A stretch of DNA of 64,000 bases from Photobacterium sp. DA100 (GCF_029223585.1 NZ_CP119424.1:1736001-1800000), one strand, 5' to 3'; numbered from the stretch's first letter, positions 35,711 to 44,520 are shown. Notes: generated by a model not told the origin, from the letters alone. A program made the numbers and translations.

Positions 35711-38580
35711 TACATCGACTCCGATACCTTAACTTTGCCTAACTTCATGCCGTGCTCACGCGCTCGCAGTGCTATCCACTTCACCTGTTCTTTGGTTAGA
35801 TTGCCGTATGAGTAATGAGTAGGATATTGCTCCATGCCAAGCACTATGGTTTCAGCCATACAGGCATAAACCTGCCCCTCACTGAGATAGGCCCTTACCC
35901 TGGGATCTAGGCTCTCATTGTGTGGGGTTTGCACAATCCCTCCCCGGATACACCGGATATCTGGCCGAGCACCCAATACGCTGTCCGAAAGGTTATGGGG
36001 AACCGCAATATCACAAACAATGGCGCTTTGCTGGATCATGCCGATATCAATAAAAGCATCAGACGCATTCGAAGCACAGATAACAGTATCAGCCTGGTCA
36101 ATTGCACCGACATCCGTTGAGATCAACACCGGAGCAACGGATAAATGCTGCTGGCACCAATCAAAAATCGCCTCTCCTGCCGTCTTATCCGGCATTTGGT
36201 TAAGCCAATTGGCTATGATTTCTTGATGTGGCTGCAAGGCCGAGGCGATACCTGCGGCAGGCTGACTTGGATTTTGCAAACTTTCCCATTCCGCTTGGTA
36301 GATCTGATATGCGACCTTCTGTAGTCGTTTCACTGAACCCTGTCGGCCACTTCCCACCAGCGTGAGTTGCTGGCAGTGCTCTGCAACGAGCAAACTGTAT
36401 ACCGACCCAATGTTGCCAGCCGCGCCAATGACGGCAGCAGAAACGATAGGGTGCCCCCTGTCTTGCGCGGCATTCAGCAGCGCTTCGTGGGCCATCGCTA
36501 TGGTCAGTGCATTTCCGGTGGTCAGAGAAATACCAGCAGTCTGTGCTGCTTTTCCGTTATTCATCACAATCGAGGTAAACATCCCGAGTCCGGCGTGCCT
36601 ACAGCCATCGGCTTTCGCTGCGGCCAACCTTTCATCAATTGCGGCGCGAAGTGGCTCCAATTGATTATTTTCAAGCTGCTCGCTAATTTGTTGGGAGGTT
36701 GAATTAATGGGATATAGGATAAAATCTACCGTCTGGCCTTGGCTGGACTTCATCCTGACGGGAGCAAACGGGGCAACCCGCTTATCAAAGGCAAAGCGCC
36801 TGACTAATTCATCACATTGGCCATCTGTCCAATGTTGCAAAGAGGCATCCACTTGGCGGAGCCAGTCACTGGAGATCAAATGGTTAACAAAGGCCACCTT
36901 ACTATCTGCCGGCTGTGAATACTGCTGTTCGATCCCCAAAGAGCCGTACCATGGCCGGAAGTCTTTTGGCTCTTTAGTCGGATGGGGCTCATCATGAACC
37001 AGAAAATGCATCAAGTACCCTGTATCTTGGTACCTCAGGGCCAGGCACATCCGCTCGAGGGCATTGATGAGTTCGTCAATTTGTTGCTGGGTCAACAAAA
37101 TAGTCGGCTCTATCCGGATCACATTGCCTGCGCTGGCTGGCGGAGCAACCCTGATCCCGTGTTCATTGAGCAAATACCCGGTTAACAAGTAGCCTAAGGC
37201 CCCTTGGTAGGCGGATGTCCGGATCAAGTGTGCTGGCGCATTATCCTGGGACTGGAATTCAATACCCAATAACAGCCCCTTGCCACGAATATCCTTAATC
37301 ACATCAGGATAGCTCTGGTGCAGCCCCTTCAATGCCTCAAACAGAACTTCCCCCAGATCACGGACCGTGGATAGTGCCCGCCCATCATCTTCCATTAAAC
37401 GGTCGAGGTATGCAGCAGCCAACTGGCAGGACATTTCGTCTTCGGCAAAAGTCGAACTTTGTAAAATATCAAAACCATCCGCATATTGGCCCGAGCGAAT
37501 AGCCACCACCCCTAGTTTGGATAAGCCTGCGCCCAGAGCTTTAGACAGCACGACATAGTCAGGTTTTAAACCAATTAGGCTACCGGCAAGAAATGAGCCA
37601 CAACGACCACTACCGGACTGCACTTCATCAGCAATGAGCGGGCAGCCGAGTGTATCCCTCACCCGGTGTAATACTTTTGCATCAGCTTCGGTTAGGGCAT
37701 GCACGCCCCCTTCACCCTGGACGGGCTCAACCAATACCGCGGCAACAGTTGGAATAGCAACGTCTTCGAGTACTAGACCCTTTTTTGTTTTCTTGGGCAG
37801 CAACAATGATGGTTGATCTAACCAGGACGTATCTCCGTGAGTTAATGTGTCAAGCTGGGCAATAGACACAAACTCAGTCCGTAGACCCAACCGGCGAAAT
37901 GGCTGGCGGTACATAAGACCGTGCGTAAGCTGGATAGATGTGGTGAGCTTGCCGTGGAAGGCATGCTCCAGCGCTATAAACACAGGAGGCTGCTGTAATA
38001 CCGAGGCATTGTGCTTCCTAACATAGGCCAACACTTTATCGCAGGAAGCAGTAGCAAGCTCAGGGTACAACATTGCCTGGGCCTCAGTAAGCGACAGGGA
38101 CAGCATGGCATTTTCTTCAAAGGCCAGCCCTAATTGCTCCAAGGCGCGATCGGACTGATTCGATAAAAGTTCTAGCTTTTGCCCCCGACTCATTTCACTG
38201 TGTTTGATAGCTATCTCAACACTTTCCGCTCCGGTCGAAGTAAAAGCACAACGGAATGGTTCCGACCAGCCTGTTTCTTTTCTCAACAAAGGCTGTAATT
38301 TTTCAGCCAAGGCCCCGGCACCACTGCGAATGGAAAACTGATGGTGAAAAGGGGTATTGGCTTGTAACAAACCTACAGCCTGCTGTCTGAATTCAGGGTC
38401 GTTATGACCAAACAACACAGCGCCATATCCGCCTAAAAGGTCGAGTACCTGCTGTTCAACACCTTGGCTATTTGAATAATATAAATATTGTCCTTCGGCA
38501 CGATGATAAACTTTATCTAGCCCGATACTGGTAAGGGCTGCCGATAAAGAGGGTTTACAGTATTGCAGATAGTGATTCAT
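35710..38580 (-). CDS. Class III aminotransferase fused to acyl-ACP reductase (AAR-like)
   Basis: The 956-residue protein has two enzymes. Residues 1-530 are a class III PLP aminotransferase with CAFTSTGAESVEIAIKHSEM, LIADEVQSGSGRCG (PLP Asp318) and VVLSKALGAG (PLP Lys347); an insertion of about 60 residues at 130-190 is unusual. Residues 600-956 resemble cyanobacterial long-chain acyl-ACP reductase: LGMFTSIVMNN, the Rossmann loop GAAGNIGSVYS (from 719) and QVYACMAETIVLGME, where Cys907 matches the acyl-accepting Cys of AAR. The pair would cut an acyl chain from ACP as an aldehyde and transaminate it to a primary amine. A similar two-enzyme architecture is reported for TamH in tambjamine synthesis. 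The start overlaps the previous stop as ATGA. Confidence 0.85.
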   Translation of the reverse strand: MNHYLQYCKPSLSAALTSIGLDKVYHRAEGQYLYYSNSQGVEQQVLDLLGGYGAVLFGHNDPEFRQQAVGLLQANTPFHHQFSIRSGAGALAEKLQPLLRKETGWSEPFRCAFTSTGAESVEIAIKHSEMSRGQKLELLSNQSDRALEQLGLAFEENAMLSLSLTEAQAMLYPELATASCDKVLAYVRKHNASVLQQPPVFIALEHAFHGKLTTSIQLTHGLMYRQPFRRLGLRTEFVSIAQLDTLTHGDTSWLDQPSLLLPKKTKKGLVLEDVAIPTVAAVLVEPVQGEGGVHALTEADAKVLHRVRDTLGCPLIADEVQSGSGRCGSFLAGSLIGLKPDYVVLSKALGAGLSKLGVVAIRSGQYADGFDILQSSTFAEDEMSCQLAAAYLDRLMEDDGRALSTVRDLGEVLFEALKGLHQSYPDVIKDIRGKGLLLGIEFQSQDNAPAHLIRTSAYQGALGYLLTGYLLNEHGIRVAPPASAGNVIRIEPTILLTQQQIDELINALERMCLALRYQDTGYLMHFLVHDEPHPTKEPKDFRPWYGSLGIEQQYSQPADSKVAFVNHLISSDWLRQVDASLQHWTDGQCDELVRRFAFDKRVAPFAPVRMKSSQGQTVDFILYPINSTSQQISEQLENNQLEPLRAAIDERLAAAKADGCRHAGLGMFTSIVMNNGKAAQTAGISLTTGNALTIAMAHEALLNAAQDRGHPIVSAAVIGAAGNIGSVYSLLVAEHCQQLTLVGSGRQGSVKRLQKVAYQIYQAEWESLQNPSQPAAGIASALQPHQEIIANWLNQMPDKTAGEAIFDWCQQHLSVAPVLISTDVGAIDQADTVICASNASDAFIDIGMIQQSAIVCDIAVPHNLSDSVLGARPDIRCIRGGIVQTPHNESLDPRVRAYLSEGQVYACMAETIVLGMEQYPTHYSYGNLTKEQVKWIALRAREHGMKLGKVKVSESM

Positions 38581-39452
38581 TCGGTATCCCTTCTCAGTAT
38601 TGCTCGCGCTGTGCGTTTGTTGCCATAATCCGCTTCGACAGACCAATGCCCCTGATACTGTTCAGAGTGCACATGCTGCAAGCTTTGTGTAATAGCCATG
38701 ACAATACCGCCCCATTCCAATCCTTCCCGTTCACGAAACATTGCACCGTCAAGCCAAGGTGTGTTTTCCTGCGAATTTGAGCTAAAGCTATTTATCCATG
38801 CCTGTACATTGGCACCACGCCGTTTAGCATGGGCTTCGGACTCAAGAATCAAGACCGCCGCCCCCGTATGTTCCGTATTGATGGGCAAGGGTCTTTGCTC
38901 GGCGACCGCGGTATAGCAATCTTCGTCACAGCCCGACATGACAACCATCGCCACTTCCGCATAACCAGAGCTCAGCTGAAAGTAAGCCTCATCCAAAGCC
39001 GCTGCAGAGCCGGCTTGATCACGAATAAAGGCCACACCATCATTTTTCAGCCGCCATATTTGACTGATGATGCCAATCAGGTTGTTGCTCAGGGCTTTGG
39101 TAATTAGAAATGGATTGACTTGACGGGACTGCCATAACGTCGCAAGCAAAGACGGTTCAACGTGGCGATCCCATCCTTTCAATGCATCGGCGAAATCGTC
39201 AAAATCAGGGTGCTGGTATCCACTTTGTGCGGTATATAAGGCCACTTTTTCGCATAACGTTTTTTCATCCAATCCGCAGCTTTCAACGGCCTGATGGCAA
39301 GCCGCGACGGCGGTAGGTATTGAGCGGGTCGAGAACCGCCTTAATTTTCTAGGGATCAGTTCCGGAACGGTTTGGTTTTGCGCATCATGGTTTGAAGACG
39401 ACTTAGGTAAAACCAGACCAAAGCCGGTAATTGCTATTGCTGATTTATTCAT
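38577..39452 (-). CDS. Short ketosynthase-like protein with active-site Gln (KSQ/chain-length-factor-like)
   Basis: This 291-residue protein keeps the N-terminal half of the ketosynthase fold (AIAITGFGLVLP; GAAVLILESEAHAKRRGA) but ends before most of the C-terminal thiolase half, so the HGT and GH histidines are absent. At the nucleophile position it reads RDQAGSAAALDEA: Gln146 replaces Cys, as in KSQ decarboxylases and type II chain-length factors. It may pair with one of the intact ketosynthases or help start chains. The ATG at 39452 overlaps the upstream ketosynthase stop by 8 bp. Confidence 0.75.
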   Translation of the reverse strand: MNKSAIAITGFGLVLPKSSSNHDAQNQTVPELIPRKLRRFSTRSIPTAVAACHQAVESCGLDEKTLCEKVALYTAQSGYQHPDFDDFADALKGWDRHVEPSLLATLWQSRQVNPFLITKALSNNLIGIISQIWRLKNDGVAFIRDQAGSAAALDEAYFQLSSGYAEVAMVVMSGCDEDCYTAVAEQRPLPINTEHTGAAVLILESEAHAKRRGANVQAWINSFSSNSQENTPWLDGAMFREREGLEWGGIVMAITQSLQHVHSEQYQGHWSVEADYGNKRTARAILRRDTE

Positions 39453-40731
39453 TGTACTTACCAAATACCAAGCTGGAATTTATGCCACCAAAACCAAATG
39501 AATTAGACAGGCAGTGAGTCAGGCTGTATGGCCTTGCTACATCCGGAACATAGTCAAGATCGCAAAGGGGATCTGAGTTCTGTAGGTTGATAGTCGGAGG
39601 AACAAGACCATGGTATATCGCCAGGACTGTTGCGATAGCCTCTGGCGCGGCCGCAGCTGATATCCAGTGACCAATCATAGACTTAGTTGATGAAACCATT
39701 GGCAATTGAGAGCTGTCTCCCCCCTCAGGGCTTACACCGCCATCGCCAAAAATCGTTTTAATTGCGGCCGTTTCGATCTTGTCATTTAACGGAGTCGATG
39801 TGCCATGGGCGTTAATGTAGTCAATCGCATCAGGCTTGATTCCCGCATCAGCCAAGGCGTTCACCATCGCTGCTTGTGCCCCTTTCCCATCGGGCCGAGG
39901 TGCAGTGACTTTAAAGGCATCCATTGAGCTTCCATAGCCTTGTACCTCGGCGTATATCCTTGCACCACGGGTCCTGGCGGAAGATTCACTTTCCAGCACC
40001 AAATAAGCGCCTCCTTCTCCAGCCACGAGCCCGCCACGCTCTGCATCAAAAGGACAACAGAGTTTATTTTTTCGGTGGTTGGCTGTTGCCGTTGCCCCTA
40101 GCAAAAACAATCCAGACATCGTCCTTGCATTCAACACCGAGTCAGCCCCACCGGCGAGCGCCTGTTGCAACTCCCCGCGCCTAATTGCTTGGAACGCAGC
40201 CCCTATTGCCTGCGCGGCACCAGCACAGGCACCGTTAATATTCACTACGGGCCCTGTCGCACCACTTTGGTGGGCGATTTGAACACTGATATTGTCATTG
40301 CCACTTTGCAGCGCGGAAAACTGATTGGCACCTGCCGCCATCGTCTGTTTCGAAAAAGCATGAATGCCATCTCGGTTAACTTGGCTGAGCTCGACATCAT
40401 TAATTTCGGGCACACCGCTACAGCTGAAAACACCGATACCTTCGCCGCACCGAATATCAGCATCAGAAAGAGCTTGCTGCGCAGCCAAAGCCCCGAACAA
40501 CACACGCCTTTCTAGAGGCTTTGTTTCGCCCGGCCAAATCGGGAAGGCCTGCAGTAAATCACAAGTATCAATGACTGATGCATATTGAACGGGAAATTCC
40601 GTACCCTCTACCTCTGGCCACTGCTCGATCCCATTCTTGCCGTGAGAAATAGCCTGCCAGAAGTCGGCTAGCTGGTAGCCATAGCTGCTGATCACGCCCA
40701 TCCCCGTAATCACTACCTTTTGATTAACCAT
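39445..40731 (-). CDS. Beta-ketoacyl-ACP synthase II-like (intact ketosynthase 2)
   Basis: The 428-residue FabF-like enzyme begins MVNQKVVITGMGVISSYG and has a full catalytic set: Cys169 in NINGACAGAAQAIG, His308 in INAHGTSTPLND, Lys349 and His354 in STKSMIGHWISAA. It should extend an acyl chain with malonyl-ACP. AAGGAG precedes the ATG at 40731, which overlaps the previous gene's stop by 8 bp. Its neighbours on both sides are ketosynthase-fold proteins without the nucleophile, as in KS/CLF pairs of type II polyketide systems. Confidence 0.88.
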   Translation of the reverse strand: MVNQKVVITGMGVISSYGYQLADFWQAISHGKNGIEQWPEVEGTEFPVQYASVIDTCDLLQAFPIWPGETKPLERRVLFGALAAQQALSDADIRCGEGIGVFSCSGVPEINDVELSQVNRDGIHAFSKQTMAAGANQFSALQSGNDNISVQIAHQSGATGPVVNINGACAGAAQAIGAAFQAIRRGELQQALAGGADSVLNARTMSGLFLLGATATANHRKNKLCCPFDAERGGLVAGEGGAYLVLESESSARTRGARIYAEVQGYGSSMDAFKVTAPRPDGKGAQAAMVNALADAGIKPDAIDYINAHGTSTPLNDKIETAAIKTIFGDGGVSPEGGDSSQLPMVSSTKSMIGHWISAAAAPEAIATVLAIYHGLVPPTINLQNSDPLCDLDYVPDVARPYSLTHCLSNSFGFGGINSSLVFGKYNE

Positions 40732-41923
40732 GCAGGGCTCCTTTTCCTTCACCAACCAGCGCGTTATCAGTTGATGTATCCCCAATCAATAGAAACACCT
40801 GTTGCCCCTGCAAGCCGTAACAAGCTACCAGCACATGCTGGCAGTTAAGCGGCACACAGTCTGGCGCTTTGAGTACTGACTCATCCACCTTTGCGGGCTT
40901 CGGGTTTGACAACGCTTGGTTACTGCTCAACATCTCTTGCCGCTTGAGGATTTCTAACGCCAAATTAACTCCAATCGCAGCTCCGGCAGGACCTGTGGTT
41001 CCTATCACGGTATCGAGTAACAACTGGTGTGCTCCGGGAAAGAAGCGGCTCATCGGCGCAACCATCTTTTGTGCTGGCTCTGGCAGTCCCACATGGATAA
41101 TCTGCAACGGATTTTCAAATGATGTACCGGCATGGCTTTGCGCTAATTGCAGCGCAATCTGATCAAGCAAATATTGGCTGGCTTGGAAGTTGGCACTGAA
41201 TCCACGGTGAACACTTAACAGAGCCCCTTCAGCTGATTGTGGGGATTGGCTAAGCAGTACCGAGGCCACAGCTTCGGCAGGACACCAGGATTGAGCACTG
41301 ACGCCAGACAAAACCGACTGGTAGGCCAAGAAATACCAGGGGGTAATTTTTTGGCTTCCGCCGGAAACCAAGGCAACATCACACTGGTTTTCCGTCAGGT
41401 TAAAGTACGCCTCGGCAAACGCATTACCCCCGGCATCGGCGTGGGGTGAGTAGACACCATTCACACCTGTTATTTGCAGCCGCTCGGCAATATGGCTCGC
41501 CGTCGTCGAATTTAGCAGGGTCAAGCCAGACAAAGGTTTTATTTGGCAAAGCCCCTCACGGGCCAGCTGATTGTAATCGCCATGGAATGAAATTTGCTCC
41601 CCGTCATCATCACAATCAACAGTGCCCAAACCAAGAAATAACCCTGCTCTTCCCCCTCCTGCTTGGTCTCCAAAATACTGCCGCCAACTGTTAACGCTGT
41701 TCTCTATCACCCAGCGAGACTGTTTTTCCGATGTCTTACGAACGATGCGCGACACTTCTATTTGTTTTAAATCGGTATCTCTCAAATAGGCAGCCTGATC
41801 CGCAAGGCCTAGGCTGGTATTGTTATCGAGGGCAGTAACTGGGAAAGAGGCTTGCGAAAAAAACACCTCCCACCCCATACCTTCAGGTAACTGTTGTTGC
41901 CCTTGTTTTAAATATGCAGGCAT
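40724..41923 (-). CDS. Degenerate ketosynthase-like protein (nucleophile Cys lost)
   Basis: This 399-residue protein has the overall length and pattern of a ketosynthase but lacks all catalytic residues. The nucleophile region reads SPHADAGGNAFAEAY with Asp163 at the Cys position, HVGLPEP stands where NAHGTGT is expected, and TVIGTTGPAGAA replaces the GH motif. It is likely a partner subunit, such as a chain-length factor, rather than an enzyme. It starts one base after the stop of ketosynthase 1 and overlaps ketosynthase 2 by 8 bp, which suggests equal translation with both. Confidence 0.75.
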   Translation of the reverse strand: MPAYLKQGQQQLPEGMGWEVFFSQASFPVTALDNNTSLGLADQAAYLRDTDLKQIEVSRIVRKTSEKQSRWVIENSVNSWRQYFGDQAGGGRAGLFLGLGTVDCDDDGEQISFHGDYNQLAREGLCQIKPLSGLTLLNSTTASHIAERLQITGVNGVYSPHADAGGNAFAEAYFNLTENQCDVALVSGGSQKITPWYFLAYQSVLSGVSAQSWCPAEAVASVLLSQSPQSAEGALLSVHRGFSANFQASQYLLDQIALQLAQSHAGTSFENPLQIIHVGLPEPAQKMVAPMSRFFPGAHQLLLDTVIGTTGPAGAAIGVNLALEILKRQEMLSSNQALSNPKPAKVDESVLKAPDCVPLNCQHVLVACYGLQGQQVFLLIGDTSTDNALVGEGKGALHG

Positions 41924-41924
41924 C

Positions 41925-43175
41925 TTACGGGTACTCCTTGGAAAAAATTAAGCAACAATTTTCCCCGCCAAACCCAAAGGAATTACTGAGAACGTGATTG
42001 ATAGCCTGAGAAGCTCCTCGCTTAACAATATTAAGCCGTGGCTCCTCCGGCTTTGGCTCAGTAAAATTAAGCGTTGGTAGCACCTGCTGCTTTTCAATGG
42101 ACATTACCGACAACACCGCCTCAATTGCACCACTGGCGGCCAGCGAATGCCCTAACGCAGATTTTGTCGAAGTCACTGTAGTTGAGTTAGAAAACAAACT
42201 AGCTAGCGCACGAGACTCGGCTTGGTCATTGCTCACTGTTGATGTGCCATGTGCATTTACATGGCTGATGGCATCAGGTGACAATTGCGCATCTTCCAGA
42301 GCCTTTTCAATGCATTCACGATATAAGCTGCCATCCGGGTTGGTTGCCGTTAGTTTGTAGGATTCAATTTGCCTCGAAGCGCCACTAATATAAGCCAATA
42401 CTTTTTTCCCTTGGCGTTTAGCAAGATCCGCATTTTCCAACACCAAAAATGCCGCCGCATCAGCAAGTACGCAACCAGAACGATCCTTATCAAATGGCCG
42501 CGATGTTTGTTCAGGCGTTGGAAATGTTTGACTACAGGTCGCACCCAGCTTAGTAAATAACAATTGCATAATCGGTTGTGTACCAAACTCAGAGGCACCA
42601 CAAATAGCAACGTCGAGTTGTCCTTGTTGAATACGACGGAAACCAGACATGATTGCAGCAGCTCCAGCCGCGCAAGCATCACCGAAGACTAAACTTGGAC
42701 CACTAATAGACAAACGAGATGAAATATATTCTGATATCAGATCTGGCTTTAAATGTTTTAATCGCTGCAACACCTTCGATCTATCATCATCTGCTATATT
42801 AACCCCTTTGTAGTAATCCCATAGGAAATTCAAATCTTTATTGTCTGGGAAAATTTTATTTACACCTAAAAAAAGACCTGCATTCTTTAGCATTTCTTTT
42901 TTAAGACCAGCAAAATGTACAGCCTGCACGACCGCATCAAAAGCCACATAGGTTCCTTCATAGTTATTATCATCACATCGTATGTGTTTATTTTTTAGTT
43001 TAGAAATAACAGATGAAGAAATAGGCGAGCTCACGATATTATCAATACCTAAATCAAGGAGTCTTACATCTTTCTTTATGGTCGACTCCCCATTGAAAAG
43101 TGCTGAGAATTGACCTTCAGCACTAAGGTGATCGCCAGTTATAAGCCCTATCCCTGTTACAGCAACAGTTTCCAT
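41925..43175 (-). CDS. Beta-ketoacyl-ACP synthase (intact ketosynthase 1)
   Basis: The 416-residue ketosynthase has Cys168 in VFGDACAAGAAAIMSG, His309 in HVNAHGTSTVSND, Lys338 and His343 in STKSALGHSLAASGA, so it should be active. The N-terminal third is AT-rich and diverges from FabF (for example NNYEGTYVAFDAV), and the gene differs in sequence from ketosynthase 2, so they probably take different chain lengths or starters. AAGGGG precedes the ATG. It follows the ACP gene by 19 bp. Confidence 0.86.
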   Translation of the reverse strand: METVAVTGIGLITGDHLSAEGQFSALFNGESTIKKDVRLLDLGIDNIVSSPISSSVISKLKNKHIRCDDNNYEGTYVAFDAVVQAVHFAGLKKEMLKNAGLFLGVNKIFPDNKDLNFLWDYYKGVNIADDDRSKVLQRLKHLKPDLISEYISSRLSISGPSLVFGDACAAGAAAIMSGFRRIQQGQLDVAICGASEFGTQPIMQLLFTKLGATCSQTFPTPEQTSRPFDKDRSGCVLADAAAFLVLENADLAKRQGKKVLAYISGASRQIESYKLTATNPDGSLYRECIEKALEDAQLSPDAISHVNAHGTSTVSNDQAESRALASLFSNSTTVTSTKSALGHSLAASGAIEAVLSVMSIEKQQVLPTLNFTEPKPEEPRLNIVKRGASQAINHVLSNSFGFGGENCCLIFSKEYP

Positions 43176-43194
43176 GACACCCCTTCAGGCCTGG

Positions 43195-43653
43195 TTAGGC
43201 AACAGCTCTCAATTGTTCACAGAAAGTCGAAACATAGTGATGGATAACATCTTCACCAGACAACCCGCTTTCTTTAATAGCCAAACAGACATTTGCCCAA
43301 TTAGAGACTGATGTTGAAAGATAGACTTCTGTTAGGCTTATCCCTTCAGATACTTTGTCTGCAGAGTATTTAAAAGGACTCAATTGCAACAGTTCAGCGC
43401 CTTTTGCAGTCAGGCGCTCATTTACCACGAAAACACTGTCTTCATCCGCAACTTCCAATGCATGAGCTATAACGCTTTTCTGTGGCATTTGAATTTTGAA
43501 AGTTTTCCCTAAGGAAAAAGAAAGGTCAACGATATCTAGGGAATCTGCACCTAAATCATCAACAAGCGCATCATCCAAACCAACTTCATCATTCTCTAAC
43601 TCTAATACTTCAGCAATAATCTCAATGACTTTATCTTTAAATAACTTATCCAT
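43195..43653 (-). CDS. Acyl carrier protein with C-terminal extension
   Basis: Residues 1-80 are a standard acyl carrier protein with Ser38 in DDLGADSLDIVDL as the phosphopantetheine site. A further 70 or so residues (TAKGAELLQLSPFKYSADK to the C-terminus) have no match I recognise and make it twice the usual size. It is the first gene of the leftward operon and should carry the growing chain for the ketosynthases and hand it to the AAR-like domain. No phosphopantetheinyl transferase, acyltransferase or dehydratase gene is in the cluster, so host enzymes would be needed. Confidence 0.85.
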   Translation of the reverse strand: MDKLFKDKVIEIIAEVLELENDEVGLDDALVDDLGADSLDIVDLSFSLGKTFKIQMPQKSVIAHALEVADEDSVFVVNERLTAKGAELLQLSPFKYSADKVSEGISLTEVYLSTSVSNWANVCLAIKESGLSGEDVIHHYVSTFCEQLRAVA

Positions 43654-43682
43654 AAAATTCCCACTTTTAAATATCAGTTACT

Positions 43683-43701
43683 TTTTGACGAAGCGTCAAA
43701 A
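43683..43701 (-). promoter_or_regulatory. Candidate operator before the ACP operon
   Basis: TTTTGACGAAGCGTCAAAA is a perfect 8+3+8 palindrome 30 bp before the ACP start codon. Its size and spacing fit a TetR-family dimer site, and a TetR gene ends this operon. The link is by position and form only. Confidence 0.65.
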
Positions 43702-43860
43702 CGAGTGAAAAACTACAACACAAGATAATTAAAAACAATCAAAACAACAGTGGAAAATATCATTTAGTTATTTTGTTCGGCGCTATTACCACAACGAACT
43801 CACTTACAATCATCTCAAATACTTTATTGTGTGACATGTGCTGGAGAAAACAGATATTTA

Positions 43861-43900
43861 TAAAAAAAGTCTCGCTATTTTCATAGCGAGACTTTTTATT
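43861..43900. terminator. Bidirectional terminator bounding the lipid-amine operon
   Basis: AAAGTCTCGCTAT (43866-43878) and ATAGCGAGACTTT (43883-43895) form a 13-bp stem with a 4-base loop. T-rich tracts follow in both directions. It lies 40 bp after the stop of the 194-aa exported protein gene and marks the upstream edge of the ACP operon, which must have its own promoter in 43702-43860. Confidence 0.85.
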
Positions 43901-43935
43901 TATAACTTAGCTATAAAGGAATAATAAAATAAAAA

Positions 43936-44520
43936 CTATTCTATTTGCTCATAGGTACTTTGCATTTCCTCTGGCGCGATGCCGTAGCCACCGTCGGTTA
44001 AATAACCATCCCTATACACTTTCATGCCCGCATCGTTCCAATCGACAGCGATAACCGCTGTTTCACCATCAAGACTACCTAACAGGCTCAAAACCTCTTC
44101 CGTGATGGGGATGGCCTTAATACTCTTTGCACGTTTAAACGGCATGAAAGTATCGAACAGGGGTAATTCGCCATAGGTGTCCAACCATGTTGCTTTCGGT
44201 ACTAACCACTCGTTGTAAACGGCACCAACCACAGGGGAAGGGTTACGGGCAATAACCACCTCTTGCGTTACCGTGTTTTCAGTCTCGAGAACAGGCTTGC
44301 CATCAACAGCCACATAGGTAGGAAATGCCTTACCCAACTCCAGCTTGTGAGGAAGTCGCCCCAAGGTAACCGCTTTCTTGCGATACTCCGTCGCCTCTTC
44401 GAACTTCACCATAATTTCTGGTACCGCCTGGAAAGAAACAGGCATAGGTGGCGTCGACGAAAAAGCAGGCCAGGAGGACAATAATGCAAACGCGCAGGCA
44501 ACAAGAGAAAGCTTTCTCAT
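43936..44520 (-). CDS. Exported protein of unknown function
   Basis: The 194-residue product has a signal peptide (MRKLSLVACAFALLSSWPAFS) and no lipobox, so it should be periplasmic. The mature part has no cysteine pair or motif I recognise. The ATG at 44520 is preferred over a TTG at 44535. A strong terminator separates it from the ACP operon, so it is not part of that unit. It is divergent from a small membrane protein gene. Confidence 0.65.
   Translation of the reverse strand: MRKLSLVACAFALLSSWPAFSSTPPMPVSFQAVPEIMVKFEEATEYRKKAVTLGRLPHKLELGKAFPTYVAVDGKPVLETENTVTQEVVIARNPSPVVGAVYNEWLVPKATWLDTYGELPLFDTFMPFKRAKSIKAIPITEEVLSLLGSLDGETAVIAVDWNDAGMKVYRDGYLTDGGYGIAPEEMQSTYEQIE

Noticed and set aside
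40724..41923. Degenerate ketosynthase as a pseudogene
   Set aside because: The frame is intact over 399 codons with tight coupling to both neighbours, and loss is confined to catalytic motifs, as in chain-length factors.
28764..43701. Aryl polyene or PUFA synthase cluster
   Set aside because: Aryl polyene loci carry dehydratases, acyltransferase/glycosyltransferase and ammonia-lyase genes, and PUFA synthases are giant multidomain proteins; neither is present, while the aminotransferase/AAR fusion is foreign to both.
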